Below are positions 23,141 through 34,449 of a stretch of DNA of 64,000 bases, piece after piece. The position numbers and the translations under genes are program-made. The first letter of the stretch is position 1; the number at the start of each line of letters is the position of its first letter. The notes beneath the pieces are model-generated. The model made no database searches and was not told the origin of the DNA. It worked only from the letters and a program-made list of their open reading frames with translations. Source of the stretch: Heracleum sosnowskyi. Its lineage: Eukaryota > Streptophyta > Magnoliopsida > Apiales > Apiaceae. The stretch is from assembly GCA_030848705.1 (NCBI GenBank), contig CM061237.1, forward strand, positions 79,851,910 through 79,915,909. The letters are read 5' to 3'.

Positions 23141-25250
23141 GCAACATTCATATAATAACTCAAAGTAATAGTAATCAAGGATTTGTGAAAGAAATAGACA
23201 CTTGCCTGGTCCGACGCAGTCAACTTCTACCGTTGCTATTCTACCTTCTCCTTTCCCTTGCCTCGGGAACTCGGTTCTATAATACATAACTCATATTAGT
23301 ACACCTCATCATTTATTCTAGCCTCGATATATCACTCGTATACATTTTTAAGTCTAAACAGCCTATCGGGCCAATTTCGAGATTTATCGAACGCCCGACC
23401 TATTTTCCGATAGCAACTCAGACACAAATCTTTATATAAAACATTTACGGACACTAAACACACTATTCCACTTTATATAAACCATATAGCGCTTATAAAT
23501 ATTTTTAAAATATCACACGAAGCTTATTTGAATTTAAATAAGTCGCAAACAAATTTTTAAATCAAAAATCGGATTTTTAAACCCAATATAAGTATTTAAA
23601 TGCACATAAATCACTTAATAAAATTAATTGACACTATTTAAATGCTCAAACCATTTTTAAATAATAAAACAGGTTTGAAAATAATTAAACTGAATTTTTA
23701 ATTAATTAAATCTAATTAATAATTAATTTTTAAGAATTACCTGATTAAAAGAATTAACCAATTAATTAAATAAATCAATTATTAATTAAAAATAATTAAA
23801 ATAATCAAGTTTAATCAATTTTCGAATTTAAAATAATAAATATAATTTTCCAGAATTTTTCTGAATTAAAAATATATTTTTAAAATAAAAAAATGAATTT
23901 TTAAAGATTTTAAACTATTTTCGAATTATTTTTAAAAATAAAATCCAAAAAAAGTTTTCTGAAAATGAATTAGGGTTTTGAAGATTGAAACCGGGTCGGA
24001 AAAACGGGTTAACGGGTCGGGAAGAACAACCCGGATTTTTCCAGAAACCGGCGACCAAACCCAGATTCCGGCGGCCTGAAAACGTGATAAAATTTGGGGC
24101 TTTTTGTACCAAAACATTCCTCAACAACACAGCAATCTATTCCGTTCAAAAACAAACCAAAACACAGCCGGAATCCTAATCCCGACCAAATTCCGGCGAC
24201 CTAGAAAATTTTCCGATCTACCAAAATCCTACATGAAACTCTACGTTCTTTATGTTAAAATGAAGCTAAGAACACATAAAACAAAAGCCCTCTATCAAAA
24301 GTTATGTCAGATCATTCATATGAACGGACTATTAAAAAGAAAAATCGGACAAAACCCTAGAAATCGAATTTCTCAAAATCGAACATAAACATGAAATTAA
24401 AACATGGATTCCTGCTAATTAGGACCCTAGGAACATGTTAGAAGCAACCAATTGAACGGAGAATCAACAGAATGAAAATCCCCAATTCGGGTATAAACCC
24501 TAATTTTAATTCAAAAATTGAAAAATTCATAATAAATCGAACAATTACCAGATGATGATGAGGTTGGAAGATTCTGAAACTAGAGCTCAAGATCTTTGAT
24601 TTGAGTATTTGAACTTCACTTTCTGATTTCAATAACACCTCCAAAAGTTTGTTTGATTATTCAAGAACACGAAGAACACGGTTCGGGGATTTTTACGTTT
24701 TCGAGATTATGAAATGCAGATTATGCGAGGTTCAAGGTACGATTCGTCTTTTTATATTTTTGGAAAAATAATACCCCAAACAACATTTTTGGATCGATAT
24801 AGATCCACCGGATCGTTTAAAAACCATAATTAGGTCAAAAACACGTTTTACGAGAAGATAATTATCTATAAAGACTGATAGTTATCCATATCAATACATA
24901 TCATTATATAACTAATGCTCAAGAATACTGGGGCTATAAAAGATGAAATTTTGATATAAACGAAATATCCGTCACCCTTAACAATTAGGGTTTGGAACAA
25001 TTTCTCCCTTTTTGAACAAAACGAATTACACTGACAAGATCAAATAGATAGGGATGAAATGGTACGAATAATTCTATCGATAACGATTCGAATACGGAAG
25101 ACGAATGGATTATAATGATATACAAAATTTCAACGGGGCCCTTGAATTTTCAAAACGGGGTCCAGGATAACATAGTGGGTTAGGAATTCACCTCTTGGTC
25201 ATAGAAAGCCGATTAGAGATATTATGCGTAGTAATTGAATATGGTTATAA

Positions 25251-25796
25251 TTGCAGCCACCTAGCTCTAGTTCAGATTCGGATCCGTCAGAGCACCCGAT
25301 AGAGGAGAGACCTGTACCAGATATGAGAGCAGGACCGTCGCGACCGATACTACCTCAGTCTGGACCTGTAGTGGTCAGGAGGGACCCTATACCTTGTCCC
25401 ATTCCACTTCGACGCATACCCGCAGCACCGCGATCTCAGGCTTCAGTTTCCGGACCTTTGTTCCAGATCTCTGAGCCACCAGTTCCACATCACCGTTATC
25501 AGAGGATGAGAGAGGAGAGGGATTACTTTCATAGACAGGTGTTAGAGATGCGTGGGATGCGTTCAGCGGAGGCAGTTGTAGCCAGAGATAGAGATAGATT
25601 CAGAGATCAGGTAGGTGAGACACGGATGAGACTCAGGGTTGTGAGGACATTGGTAGAGACGAGGTTGCATGGACTAGCTACTAGCAGAGAGGGAGAGACT
25701 GCATCAGGGATGAGAGAGATTTTGGATTTTGCGATGAGGGAGATTGGGGAGATTGCCGGACCAGCACTATGGGAGACTAGAGACGATGATCCGTGA
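25251..25796 (+). CDS. Leader ORF upstream of gag, element B (181 codons)
   Basis: This is an open frame of unknown function between the LTR and gag. It opens after a TAA (25248-25250); the first ATG is at 25323, leaving about 157 codons. Alternatively the frame is entered at the splice-acceptor-like TTATAATTGCAG ending at 25256. The N-terminal third is rich in serine, proline and acidic residues. The C-terminal part is charged and likely helical (REERDYFHRQ, VRTLVETRLHG, REILDFAMREIGEIAG). Copies with separate stops occur in both M units. Element E has a related ending (EIFRIAMARVRAW) at 63904, about 400 bp before gag, like the 446 bp here. That makes an element-encoded extra protein plausible. 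Confidence 0.55.
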   Translation: MQPPSSSSDSDPSEHPIEERPVPDMRAGPSRPILPQSGPVVVRRDPIPCPIPLRRIPAAPRSQASVSGPLFQISEPPVPHHRYQRMREERDYFHRQVLEMRGMRSAEAVVARDRDRFRDQVGETRMRLRVVRTLVETRLHGLATSREGETASGMREILDFAMREIGEIAGPALWETRDDDP

Positions 25797-26241
25797 GCAG
25801 GATTAGGTGAGATTGGATGTTATGTGGGTGGATGGATTTCCAGTCAGATAGTATATAGATGCATAGTATAGTACCAGCAGTACACCGGGCTTATAGTATC
25901 GCCTTGGGTTGTTGTTGCATTTTTGTTGTTGTACTGTTGATCGGCAGTTGTAGTTCAGCTATGACACACTTTACTTTTGAAAGCGTTCTACGCTTGTATC
26001 GAATTTATATATATATGATCACTACTTTTGCAGAAATGTCATTATATTCTTGTCATACTATTTCAACACTATGATTGTCATTCTATTTATTGCAACAGTT
26101 GTTTTTTTTTTCATATACCATTGGGGACTTGTAACCGTCACAGTACCATTTGACGATCTGTAACCCTTGATTCTATCAACCGCATTCTTTTCCATTTATG
26201 AATTGTTTGATTAAATCAGTTATTGTTTATTCATCAGCAAT
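25797..26241 (+). other. Leader between upstream ORF and gag, element B
   Basis: This is non-coding leader except for the 71-codon frame at 25859-26074. It is homologous to the M leaders. Confidence 0.6.
25859..26074 (+). CDS. 71-codon leader ORF with a hydrophobic segment, element B
   Basis: This frame begins with ATG and keeps the hydrophobic CCCIFVVVLLIG core of the M copies. It ends at the same stop position despite many changes in the last 25 codons. It has no known family and could be a chance open frame. Confidence 0.3.
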   Translation: MHSIVPAVHRAYSIALGCCCIFVVVLLIGSCSSAMTHFTFESVLRLYRIYIYMITTFAEMSLYSCHTISTL

Positions 26242-29200
26242 ATGCCACCTAGACGAAACACACGTGCGAATAGTTCCACTGACCAAGAAGGTCAACAGAA
26301 TACACCCCCAACGGGTCATTTAAATCCGGTTGTAATACAGGTTTTGAACACTCTCACTCAACAAACTACTGCCCTAGCACAACAACAACAACAGATCCAA
26401 CAGCAGTTACTACAGCAGCAGCAGCAGCATCAACAACAACAGCATCAGCAGCAGCAGCACCAACAGGTATTACCCGTGGTTACGTTTAAATCTTTTCAAG
26501 CAGCAAAACCTCCAGAGTTCAAGGGATCTGCTGATCCAGTTGAGGCAAAGGCATGGTTAAAGGAAATGGAAAAAGCTTTTACGTTGATAGAGGTAACGGG
26601 AGAAAAGAAAACTGAGTATGCTAGTTATTTTCTGAAAAATGAGGCAAGTTATTGGTGGGAAACTAGTAAAGCTTTAGAACCTGAAGGGTTGATTACGTGG
26701 GAGAGATTTATAGAATTGTTTTTAAAGAAGTATTTTCCTGATTTTATGTGAGATCAAATGGAGTTGAAATTTTTAGAATTGAAGCAAGGTAGTATGACTG
26801 TTTCTCAATATGAGACCAAGTTTACTGAGTTGTCTAGGTTTGTTCCGACATATGTTGATACGGAGAAGAAGAAGGCCAAGAGGTTCCAACAGGGACTGAG
26901 GTCATGGATTCGTAGTTAGTTAGCAGTTTTGGAATTAGATACATATGCAGCCGTAGTACAGAAGGCAATGATTGCGGAAGGAGAGAGTGATTCATACATG
27001 AGAGAGAAAGAGAATAAGAAAAGAAAGATAGGGACATCTGATAAGGTAGAGCCACATGGAGATCTTCAGAGCCATCCAAACAAGAAACCAGGATTTCAGC
27101 CGGGTAGAGGTACAAATTTCAAGAAACCAGATACCGGAAATGCAGGACCAATCAACCGTCCACCAAACAGCAATCAGCAAGTAGTTTTCAGACCTCCGCT
27201 GCCAGAATGCAAGACATGCGGGAAAAGACACCCAGGAGTATGCCACAGATTGAGTATCAAATGTTTTAAGTGTAACCAGAAGGGGCATTATGCCAGGGAT
27301 TGTAAGACAGATATTTTGTGTCACCGATGTAAGAGACCAGGCCATATGATCAAGGATTGTAAAGCACTAGCACCCGTGAACAACATGATTCGGGCAATAG
27401 AGGCACCTCCAGCTGTCAGTGTTCAGCCGCAAGCCAGAACTTATAACATGACGATGAGGGAAGCAGTTAGAGACACTGATGTGGTTGCAGGAACACTTCT
27501 AGTAAATTTTGTTAATGCTAAAGTGCTGATAGATTCAGGAGCTACTAAGTCGTTTATTTCTGAAATGTTTGCTCGTAAATTAAACTGCTTAATGGAACCT
27601 TTAAATGAAGTATTGAATATAGAGATAGCTAACCAGGATCGTATACCAGTCAGTGTACATTGTCCCCGTTGTGAAATTGAGATTCTAGGAAACCGTTTTT
27701 ATGCTGATTTACTACCTTTCAAGTTGGGAGAATTTGAAGTGATTTTAGGAATGGATTGGTTAACTGAGTATGATGCGCGCATTGATTGTAAGAATAAGAG
27801 AGTTACTTTAGTTACCCCAGAGAAGAAAGAAATAATATTTCGAGGAGAGAAATAGACGAAAAAGTTTTTAACAATAATTCAAACTAAGAGGTTACTAAAG
27901 CAAGGATGTGAAGCGAACCTCGCGTACGTAATAAATACAGAGAAAGAAGTTCCTAAATTAGAAGACATTCCGGTCGTGAGTGAGTTTCCAGATGTTTTTC
28001 CAGACGAGTTACCGGGATTACCTCCAGATAGAGAGATTGAGTTCGCAATAGATTTAACGCCAGGCGCAGAACCGGTATCCAAAGCACCATACAGAATGGC
28101 ACTAGTGGAGATGAAAGAGTTGGCCAAGCAACTGCAGGAATTGTTAGACAAGGGAGTTATCAGACCTAGTGTTTCGCCGTGGGGAGCCCCAGTACTGTTT
28201 GTTAAGAAGAAGGATGGGAGTATGAGACTTTGCATAGATTATCGAGAGTTGAACAAGCTAACCATCAAGAATAAGTATCCATTGCCTAGGATAGATGATC
28301 TATTTGATCAGTTGAAAGGAGCGGTTCATTTTTCTAAGATTGATCTACGGTCAGGATATCACCAGTTGAAAATTAAACCAGACGATATACCGAAGACGGC
28401 TTTTCGAACAAGTTATGGACATTATGAATTTTTGGTAATTGCGTTTGGATTGACTAATGCACCAGCAGCCTTTATGGACTTAATGAACAAGATTTTCAAG
28501 AAATATTTGGATAAGTTTGTGGTAGTATTCATTGACGATATTTTGATATATTCCAAGACAGAAGAAGAGCATGCTAAACATTTGTCGATAATGTTGGAGA
28601 CTTTGAGACAAGAGGAACTATACGCAAAATTTTCCAAGTGTGAATTCTGGTTAAGAGAAGTACAATTTCTAGGGCACGTGGTAAGCAGCGAAGGTATCAA
28701 GGTAGATCCAGCAAAGATTGAAGCAGTAAAAGATTGGGAAAGATCGAGGACGCCAACAGAAGTTAGACGTTTCTTGGGATTAGCCGGATATTATCGGAGA
28801 TTTGTTCAGGACTTTGCGAAGATAGCCACACCAATGACTAAGTTGACGAGGAAAAATGAGAGATTCATATGGAATGACAAATGTGAAGAGAGTTTCCAAG
28901 AGTTAAAGAAGAGACTAACGACGGCACCAGTGTTAATGTTACCAGACGACCAAGGACATTTCGTAATCTATAATGATGCGTCTTACAAAGGATTAGGTTG
29001 CGTGCTTATGCAACATGACAAAGTGATTGCTTATGCGTCAAGACAATTGAGACCTCATGAACAGAAGTATCCTACACATGATTTGGAATTAGCAACGATC
29101 GTATTTGCTTTGAAAATTTGGAGACATTATTTGTACGGAGAGAGATGTGAAATTTACACCGATCATAAAAGCTTGAAGTATATCTTTACACAGAAGGAAC

Positions 29201-30849
29201 TAAACATGAGAAAAAGAAGATGGTTGGAGCTGATCAAAGATTATGACGTTTCTATCAATTACCATCCCGGTAAGGCAAATGTGGTAGCAGATGCGTTGAA
29301 CAGAAAGGAGAGATTGAATATGCTGACAATGACCAAAGAACTGTATAAGGAATTTGAGAGGCTAGAGATAGAAGTACGTATTCCGAAGGACACGACAGAT
29401 ATGATCTACACCATAATGTTTCAACCTGAATTGTTAAAGAAAATACGAAGGTGTCAAGAACAAGTTATGAACGACAATGCGAATAGTTTGACAGGTGAAG
29501 AGATATGTAGTCAACTAGATGATAAAGGGATTTTAAGGTTTGCTTCTCGAATATGGGTACCTAATGTGGCAGAACTGAAGAACGAAATTTTGCACGAAGC
29601 GCATAACTCGAAGTATTCAATTCATCCTGGAAGCACGAAGATGTATCGAGATCTAAAAACGAACTTTTGGTGGCCAGATATGAAAAGAGTGATTGCTGAA
29701 TGGGTGAGCAAATGTTTTACATGTCAAAGAGTCAAGGAGGAACATCAATGACCAAGTGGGTTACTGCAGCCATTAGAAATTCCTGAATGGAAATGGGAAC
29801 ACATCGCAATGGATTTTGTGGTAGGATTACCTAGAACGAAGACTAACCATGATGCTATTTGGGTTATCATTGATCGATTGACGAAATCGGCGCATTTTCT
29901 TCCGATTAACGAGAGATTCTCGCTGGACAAGTTGGTTCAAATATATTTAAAGGAAATCGTAGTACGTCATGGAGTTCCTGTGTCAATAGTATCTGATCGA
30001 GACCCTCGATTCAACTCAACATTTTGGCGGAGTTTTCAAGAATGTTTGGGCACGGAATTGAGTATGAGTACAGCTTATCACCCGTAGACAGACGGTCAGA
30101 GTGAGAGGACAATTCAAACCATCGAAGACATGCTGAGAACGTGTGCACTTGATTTCAAAGGTAATTGGGATGATCACCTACCCCTGGTAGAATTCTCATA
30201 CAACAATAGTTTTCATGCAAGTATTGGAATGCCGCCTTACGAAGCTTTATATGGACGAAAGTGTCGATCTCCAGTGTATTGGGAAGAAGTTGGTGAACGA
30301 AAGATGATAGGACCAGAGTTAGTACAACAGACAAAGGAAGTATTTAAATTGATTCAGAAGAGATTGATAACAGCTCAGAACCGGCAGAAGAAATATGCCG
30401 ATTTAGCCAGAAAGGATATGGAATTCGAAGTAGGAGAACACGTGTTACTGAAGGTTTCACCGTGGAAAGGACTAGTCAGGTTTTGTAAGAAAGGAAAATT
30501 GAGTCCGAGATATGTTGGACCGTTTGAGATTCTGAAGCAAGTTGGGAAAGTAGCTTACGAGTTGGCCTTAGCCCCGCATATGCAGCACGTTCATAATGTG
30601 TTTCACGTATCTATGCTTAAGAAGTATCGACCAGATTCAAACCATGTAATAGAATATGAACCCATAGAGGTCCAGTCAGATTTGTCTTATGTAGAGCGGC
30701 CAATTCAGATATTTGATCGTAAGGAGAAAGTGTTGAGGAATAAAACGATAGCATTAGTGAAGGTTCTGTGGAGGAATCCTAGAGTAGAAGAGACTACCTG
30801 GGAGTTAGAAAGTGAGATGTTAGAGAAGTATCCCCATTTGTTTCCTTGA
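26242..30849 (+). pseudogene. gag-pol polyprotein of element B, five premature stops
   Basis: A single 1536-codon frame begins at MPPRRNTRAN and keeps one frame throughout. Order: gag with poly-Q tract and capsid; CCHC knuckles (CFKCNQKGHYARDC, CHRCKRPGHMIKDC); protease ([10 protein letters not shown]); RT with FIDDILIYS; RNase H ([11 protein letters not shown]); integrase zinc motif ([14 protein letters not shown]), core MDFVVGLP and VSDRDPRF; then the chromodomain (VLWRNPRVEETTWELESEM). Stops lie at 26749 (TGA), 26917 (TAG), 27853 (TAG), 29749 (TGA) and 30085 (TAG). Relatives have glutamine or arginine at four of these and lysine at 26917. The catalytic residues seen are otherwise kept. Confidence 0.92.
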
Positions 30850-30870
30850 TGTGATTCTGAGGACATAATC

Positions 30871-30887
30871 CTATTAAGGGGGAAGGA
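30871..30887 (+). promoter_or_regulatory. Polypurine tract of element B
   Basis: CTATTAAGGGGGAAGGA lies directly before the TGTAATATC start of the right LTR, 21 bases after the gag-pol stop. Confidence 0.88.
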
Positions 30888-33800
30888 TGTAATATCTGTG
30901 AACGTTATTAATAATAAATTATATGTTGAGAGTATAATAATTGTTTTGGGATTAATTGGTATGTTATTTATTAAGAATATTTGGTGAGATGTGCTAATCG
31001 TTATGTTCCGGAGACCCCTTTCGATTATCATGTTAGATGAAATATCTTGAGTCTTGAGCCCCGTTTTGAAATTCAAGGCCCCGTTGAAATTTTGTACATC
31101 ATTATTCTTTCATTGTTCGTGTCCGAATCATTATCGGATAATTTCCTACGTAATATTGATTCTCGAATACTTTGTTGATATCAGTTTTGTTCAAAAAGGG
31201 AGAAATTGTTTCGTACCCTAATTGTCTAGGGCAATTGATATATCGTCCATATCAATGATACATCTGTTCTAGCTTCATTATTCTTGAGCATTCGTTATAT
31301 AAATGATATGTATTGATTTGGATAATTATTAGTTGTTGTGGATAATTATCACCTCGTAAAGCGTGTATTTTACTTTATTAAAGATTTAAAGCGATCCAGT
31401 GGATCTATATCGATCCAAAAATGTCGTTTGGGGTATTATTTTTCAAAAAATATATAAAGACGAATCGTACATTATCCTACGTATAATCCACATTTCATAT
31501 AAGTAAAAATATAAAAATCTCTGAACCGTGTTCTTCGTGTTCTTGAAGATCGAACCAATTTTTGGAAGTGTGATTGAAATCCAAATCACAAGTTCAAGTA
31601 CTCAAATCAAAGCTCTTGATCTCTAGATTCAGAATCTTCAAACCATATCATCATCTGGTAATTTTTCGATTTTATATGAATTTTTCAATTTTCGAATTAA
31701 ATTAGGGTTCTTGATTAAAATTGGGGATTTTCATTCTGTTGATTGTTCTTTCAATTGATTGCTTCCAACATGTTTCTAGGGTTCTAATTAGTAGGAATCC
31801 ATGCTTTAATTTCATATTTATGTTCAATTTTGAGATTTCGATTTTCGGGTTTTGACCCGAATTTTTCTTTTTAATTGTCCGTTCTTGTTGTTGATCTGAC
31901 ATGATTTTGGATAAAGGGCTTTGATTGTGTGTGTTCTTAGCTTCATTTTAACACCAAGAGCGTAGAGTTTCATGTACGATTTTGGTAGATCGGAAAATTT
32001 GTGTAAGGTCGCCGGAATTTGATCGGGATTAGGATTACGGCTGTGTTTTTTGTTTGTTTTGATCGGAATGAATAGCTGAGTTTACAAGGAGTGTTTTGGT
32101 GTAAAAAGCCCCAATTTTTATGGTGTTTTTGGCTCGCCGGAATCTGTAAATTTCCGCCAGATTCTGGAAATTTCCGCTTTGTTCTTCCCGACCCGTTTTT
32201 GTTCTTCCCGACCCGTTTACCCGAATTTTTGACTCGGTTTCAATCTTCAAAACCCTAATTCATTTTCAGAAAACTGTTTTTGGATTTTATTTTTAAAAAT
32301 AATTCGAAAATAGTTTAAATATTTATAAAAATCATATTATTAATTTAAAAATACATTTTTAAATTCAGAAAATTCTGAAAAATTATATTTATTTATTTAA
32401 ATTCGAAAACTAATAAAATTTAATTATTTTAATTATTTTTAATTAATAATTAATTTATTTTATTAGTTGATTAATTTAATTAATCAATTAATTTTATTTA
32501 ATTAATTATTAATTACATTTAATTAATCTAAATTAGATTTAATTATTTTCTTAACTTGAATAATTATTTAAAAATAGTCTGAGTGTTTGGAAATTGTCAA
32601 TTAATTTTATATTAATTGATTAAATTGTTTTTAATTACTTATAATGGGATTAAAAATCCGATTTTCGATTTAAAAATTGTTCGGGACTTATTTAAATTCA
32701 AATAAACCTCGAATATTGTCTTAAAAATATTTATAAGCACTATATGGTTTATAAAAAGTGGAATAATGTGTTTTATTTTCCGTTAATGCTTTGTACAAGG
32801 ATTAGTGTCTGAGTTTTGACTATCGAAAAATAGATCGGGCGTTCGATAAATCTCGGAAATGACCCGATAGGCAGTTTAGACTTAAAAAAAATGAATACGA
32901 GTAATATGTCGAGGCTAGAATAAAGTGGTTAGTGGTACTAATATGAGTTATGTATTATAGAATCGAGTTCCCGAGGCAAGGGAAAGGAGAAGGTAGAGTA
33001 GCGAACGGTAGAGATATTGGCTACGTCGGACCAGGCAAGTGTCTATTTCTTTCACAAATTATTTAAATGATTTTGTTTACAACATTATGTGCATATTACC
33101 ATCAAGTCAACACCAATGACTCAATCCTTATCCTGTATCTGATCCGATAACACCATTACCCTGAGAATTCCAGATTCGTTTGATTATTCACATCCTTGTT
33201 GAATACTGAAAATCTTCATCTCCAAGTTCACATCGTATACATTATAACCTTGTTATTCCCTTGAAACGGATGGGTTGCTCCTTTGAAACTATTCCGAACT
33301 TGTTTCACAGACTTTGTTTGCTCTTGATCAGTTGAAGCTCTTTTGCAATTATTATACCATTTCACTCTTGTTGTGATTATTTGTGAAGCATGTATTGCTT
33401 ATATTCTGTGATAGAATTTGAATGTTTTTAAAATTGGGACCAATAATGGTCGGACCAGATTTATGGTCGGAATTAATTAAGGCCAAGATGGCCAAGGATC
33501 CTAGTGGAGGACTTTGCTATAAGCAAGTCCGGGGTTGATGCGTGACTGATCAGCAACTCAACCTTTGATTTGAATATGATAAATAAAAATCCAATTCTAA
33601 TCCTTTTACTTCAGATGAAATTGATAAAACTGTACGTTATGCATTGATTCATATATTTGTGATCTCCATTCATTATGAAACTGCATTGGATATTTATATT
33701 GCTTGCTGAGCACGTTTGGCTCATACTTGTTGTTTCTAACCCTATTCCAGTGAAGCGAGAGAATGAGCAGACTCAGCGCGAGTGACAGTTCGCCAGATGC

Positions 33801-34087
33801 TAGGAGACCACCCCGTGTGATTGTCATTGGACGGGTAGTTGTTGTATTTTGGAAGTTAGACTAGATGTCTAGCTTTTTATATTAAGTTGTGTAATAATTA
33901 ACTCTGAATTGGTTTGTAATAACAATGTTGACTTAGAAGCTTGTTTCATGCCATAATCTGGATGCGGTCTTGGATAAGGGGTACTTTATGTCATTATTAT
34001 ATTATGCATGTGTTATATTCAGGTATATTGAGTTTCGTTGGTCGAGTGACTACCCAAATCTGTACCCCGGGTTTGGAGGGCGTCACA
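30888..34087 (+). repeat. 3' LTR of element B (3200 bp)
   Basis: The LTR runs from TGTAATATCTG to GGGCGTCACA, and the target duplication CAAGA follows it. It matches 9074-12203 almost throughout but keeps a stretch of roughly 60 bp at about 33869-33925. The TATATAAAG motif is at 31451-31459, and a small duplicated segment (GTTCTTCCCGACCCG) occurs at about 32184-32218. No gene is seen within it. Confidence 0.9.
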
Positions 34088-34449
34088 CAAGAAGCAGCAC
34101 TCAATATCCACATCGACAGCTGAAGCTGAATACATAGCTGTGGGTAGCTGTTGTGCTCAAATCTTGTGGATGAGAAACCAACTACGAGACTATGGGCTTT
34201 TGTTGAACAAGATTCCAATATTCTGCGACAACACAAGCGCCATAACAATCTCCAACAACCCAGTTCAACACTCGAGGACCAAACACATTGATATCAGGTA
34301 TCATTTTATTCGAGAGCATGTCATGAATGGAACTGTGGAATTTTGTACCCACAGAGGAACAAATTGCAGACATCTTTACTAAACCGCTTGATGAATCCAC
34401 TTTTTCTAAGCTGGTTGGTGAACTTGGGATGTTAAATATTTCTAATTGA
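34088..34449 (+). pseudogene. Ty1/copia pol C terminus (RNase H end)
   Basis: The copia RNase H continues after element [20 protein letters not shown] and [13 protein letters not shown], then, after a loss of about 4 bases near 34340, the terminal motif [13 protein letters not shown]. It stops with TGA at 34447-34449. The frame connects directly to 8875-9073 when element B and one CAAGA are removed. This is a strong Ty1/copia signature. Confidence 0.9.

Larger units (their letters stand above)
12431..25160 (-). mobile_element. Element M: inverted LTR-internal-LTR-internal array
   Basis: Read on the minus strand the order is a truncated LTR (25160-21297), primer binding site, leader, gag-protease, chromodomain end, polypurine tract, complete LTR (18442-15015), primer binding site, leader and a truncated gag (to 12433). 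One LTR thus serves as 3' LTR of one unit and 5' LTR of the next, the product expected of unequal LTR recombination. The two 6.3-kb units are almost identical apart from a MITE, microsatellites and point changes. M is a sister subfamily of B, with the same LTR ends and the same coding style. RT, RNase H and the integrase core are deleted, so it is non-autonomous. Confidence 0.85.
21297..25160 (-). repeat. 5'-truncated LTR of element M, unit 2
   Basis: This is a copy of the 15015-18442 LTR that lacks its first 180 or so bases. It stops at 25158-25160, where the run GGG is shared with the plus-strand leader of element B. A 616-bp MITE enlarges it. The remainder is nearly identical to the other M LTR, differing in the length of the (AT)n run (21693-21702) and scattered substitutions. 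Confidence 0.88.
25161..34087 (+). mobile_element. Element B: Tekay-like chromovirus, internal region and 3' LTR
   Basis: Plus-strand element with leader ORF, gag-pol with chromodomain, polypurine tract and a 3200-bp LTR. Its 3' end is flanked by CAAGA (34088-34092), and the matching CAAGA and LTR lie 25 kb upstream at 9069-12203. Its 5' LTR, primer binding site and first leader bases are missing here, because at 25158-25160 the sequence switches to inverted M LTR. The gag-pol has five stops and no frameshift, so it died recently. A C-terminal chromodomain and very long LTRs place it in the Tekay lineage. Confidence 0.88.
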
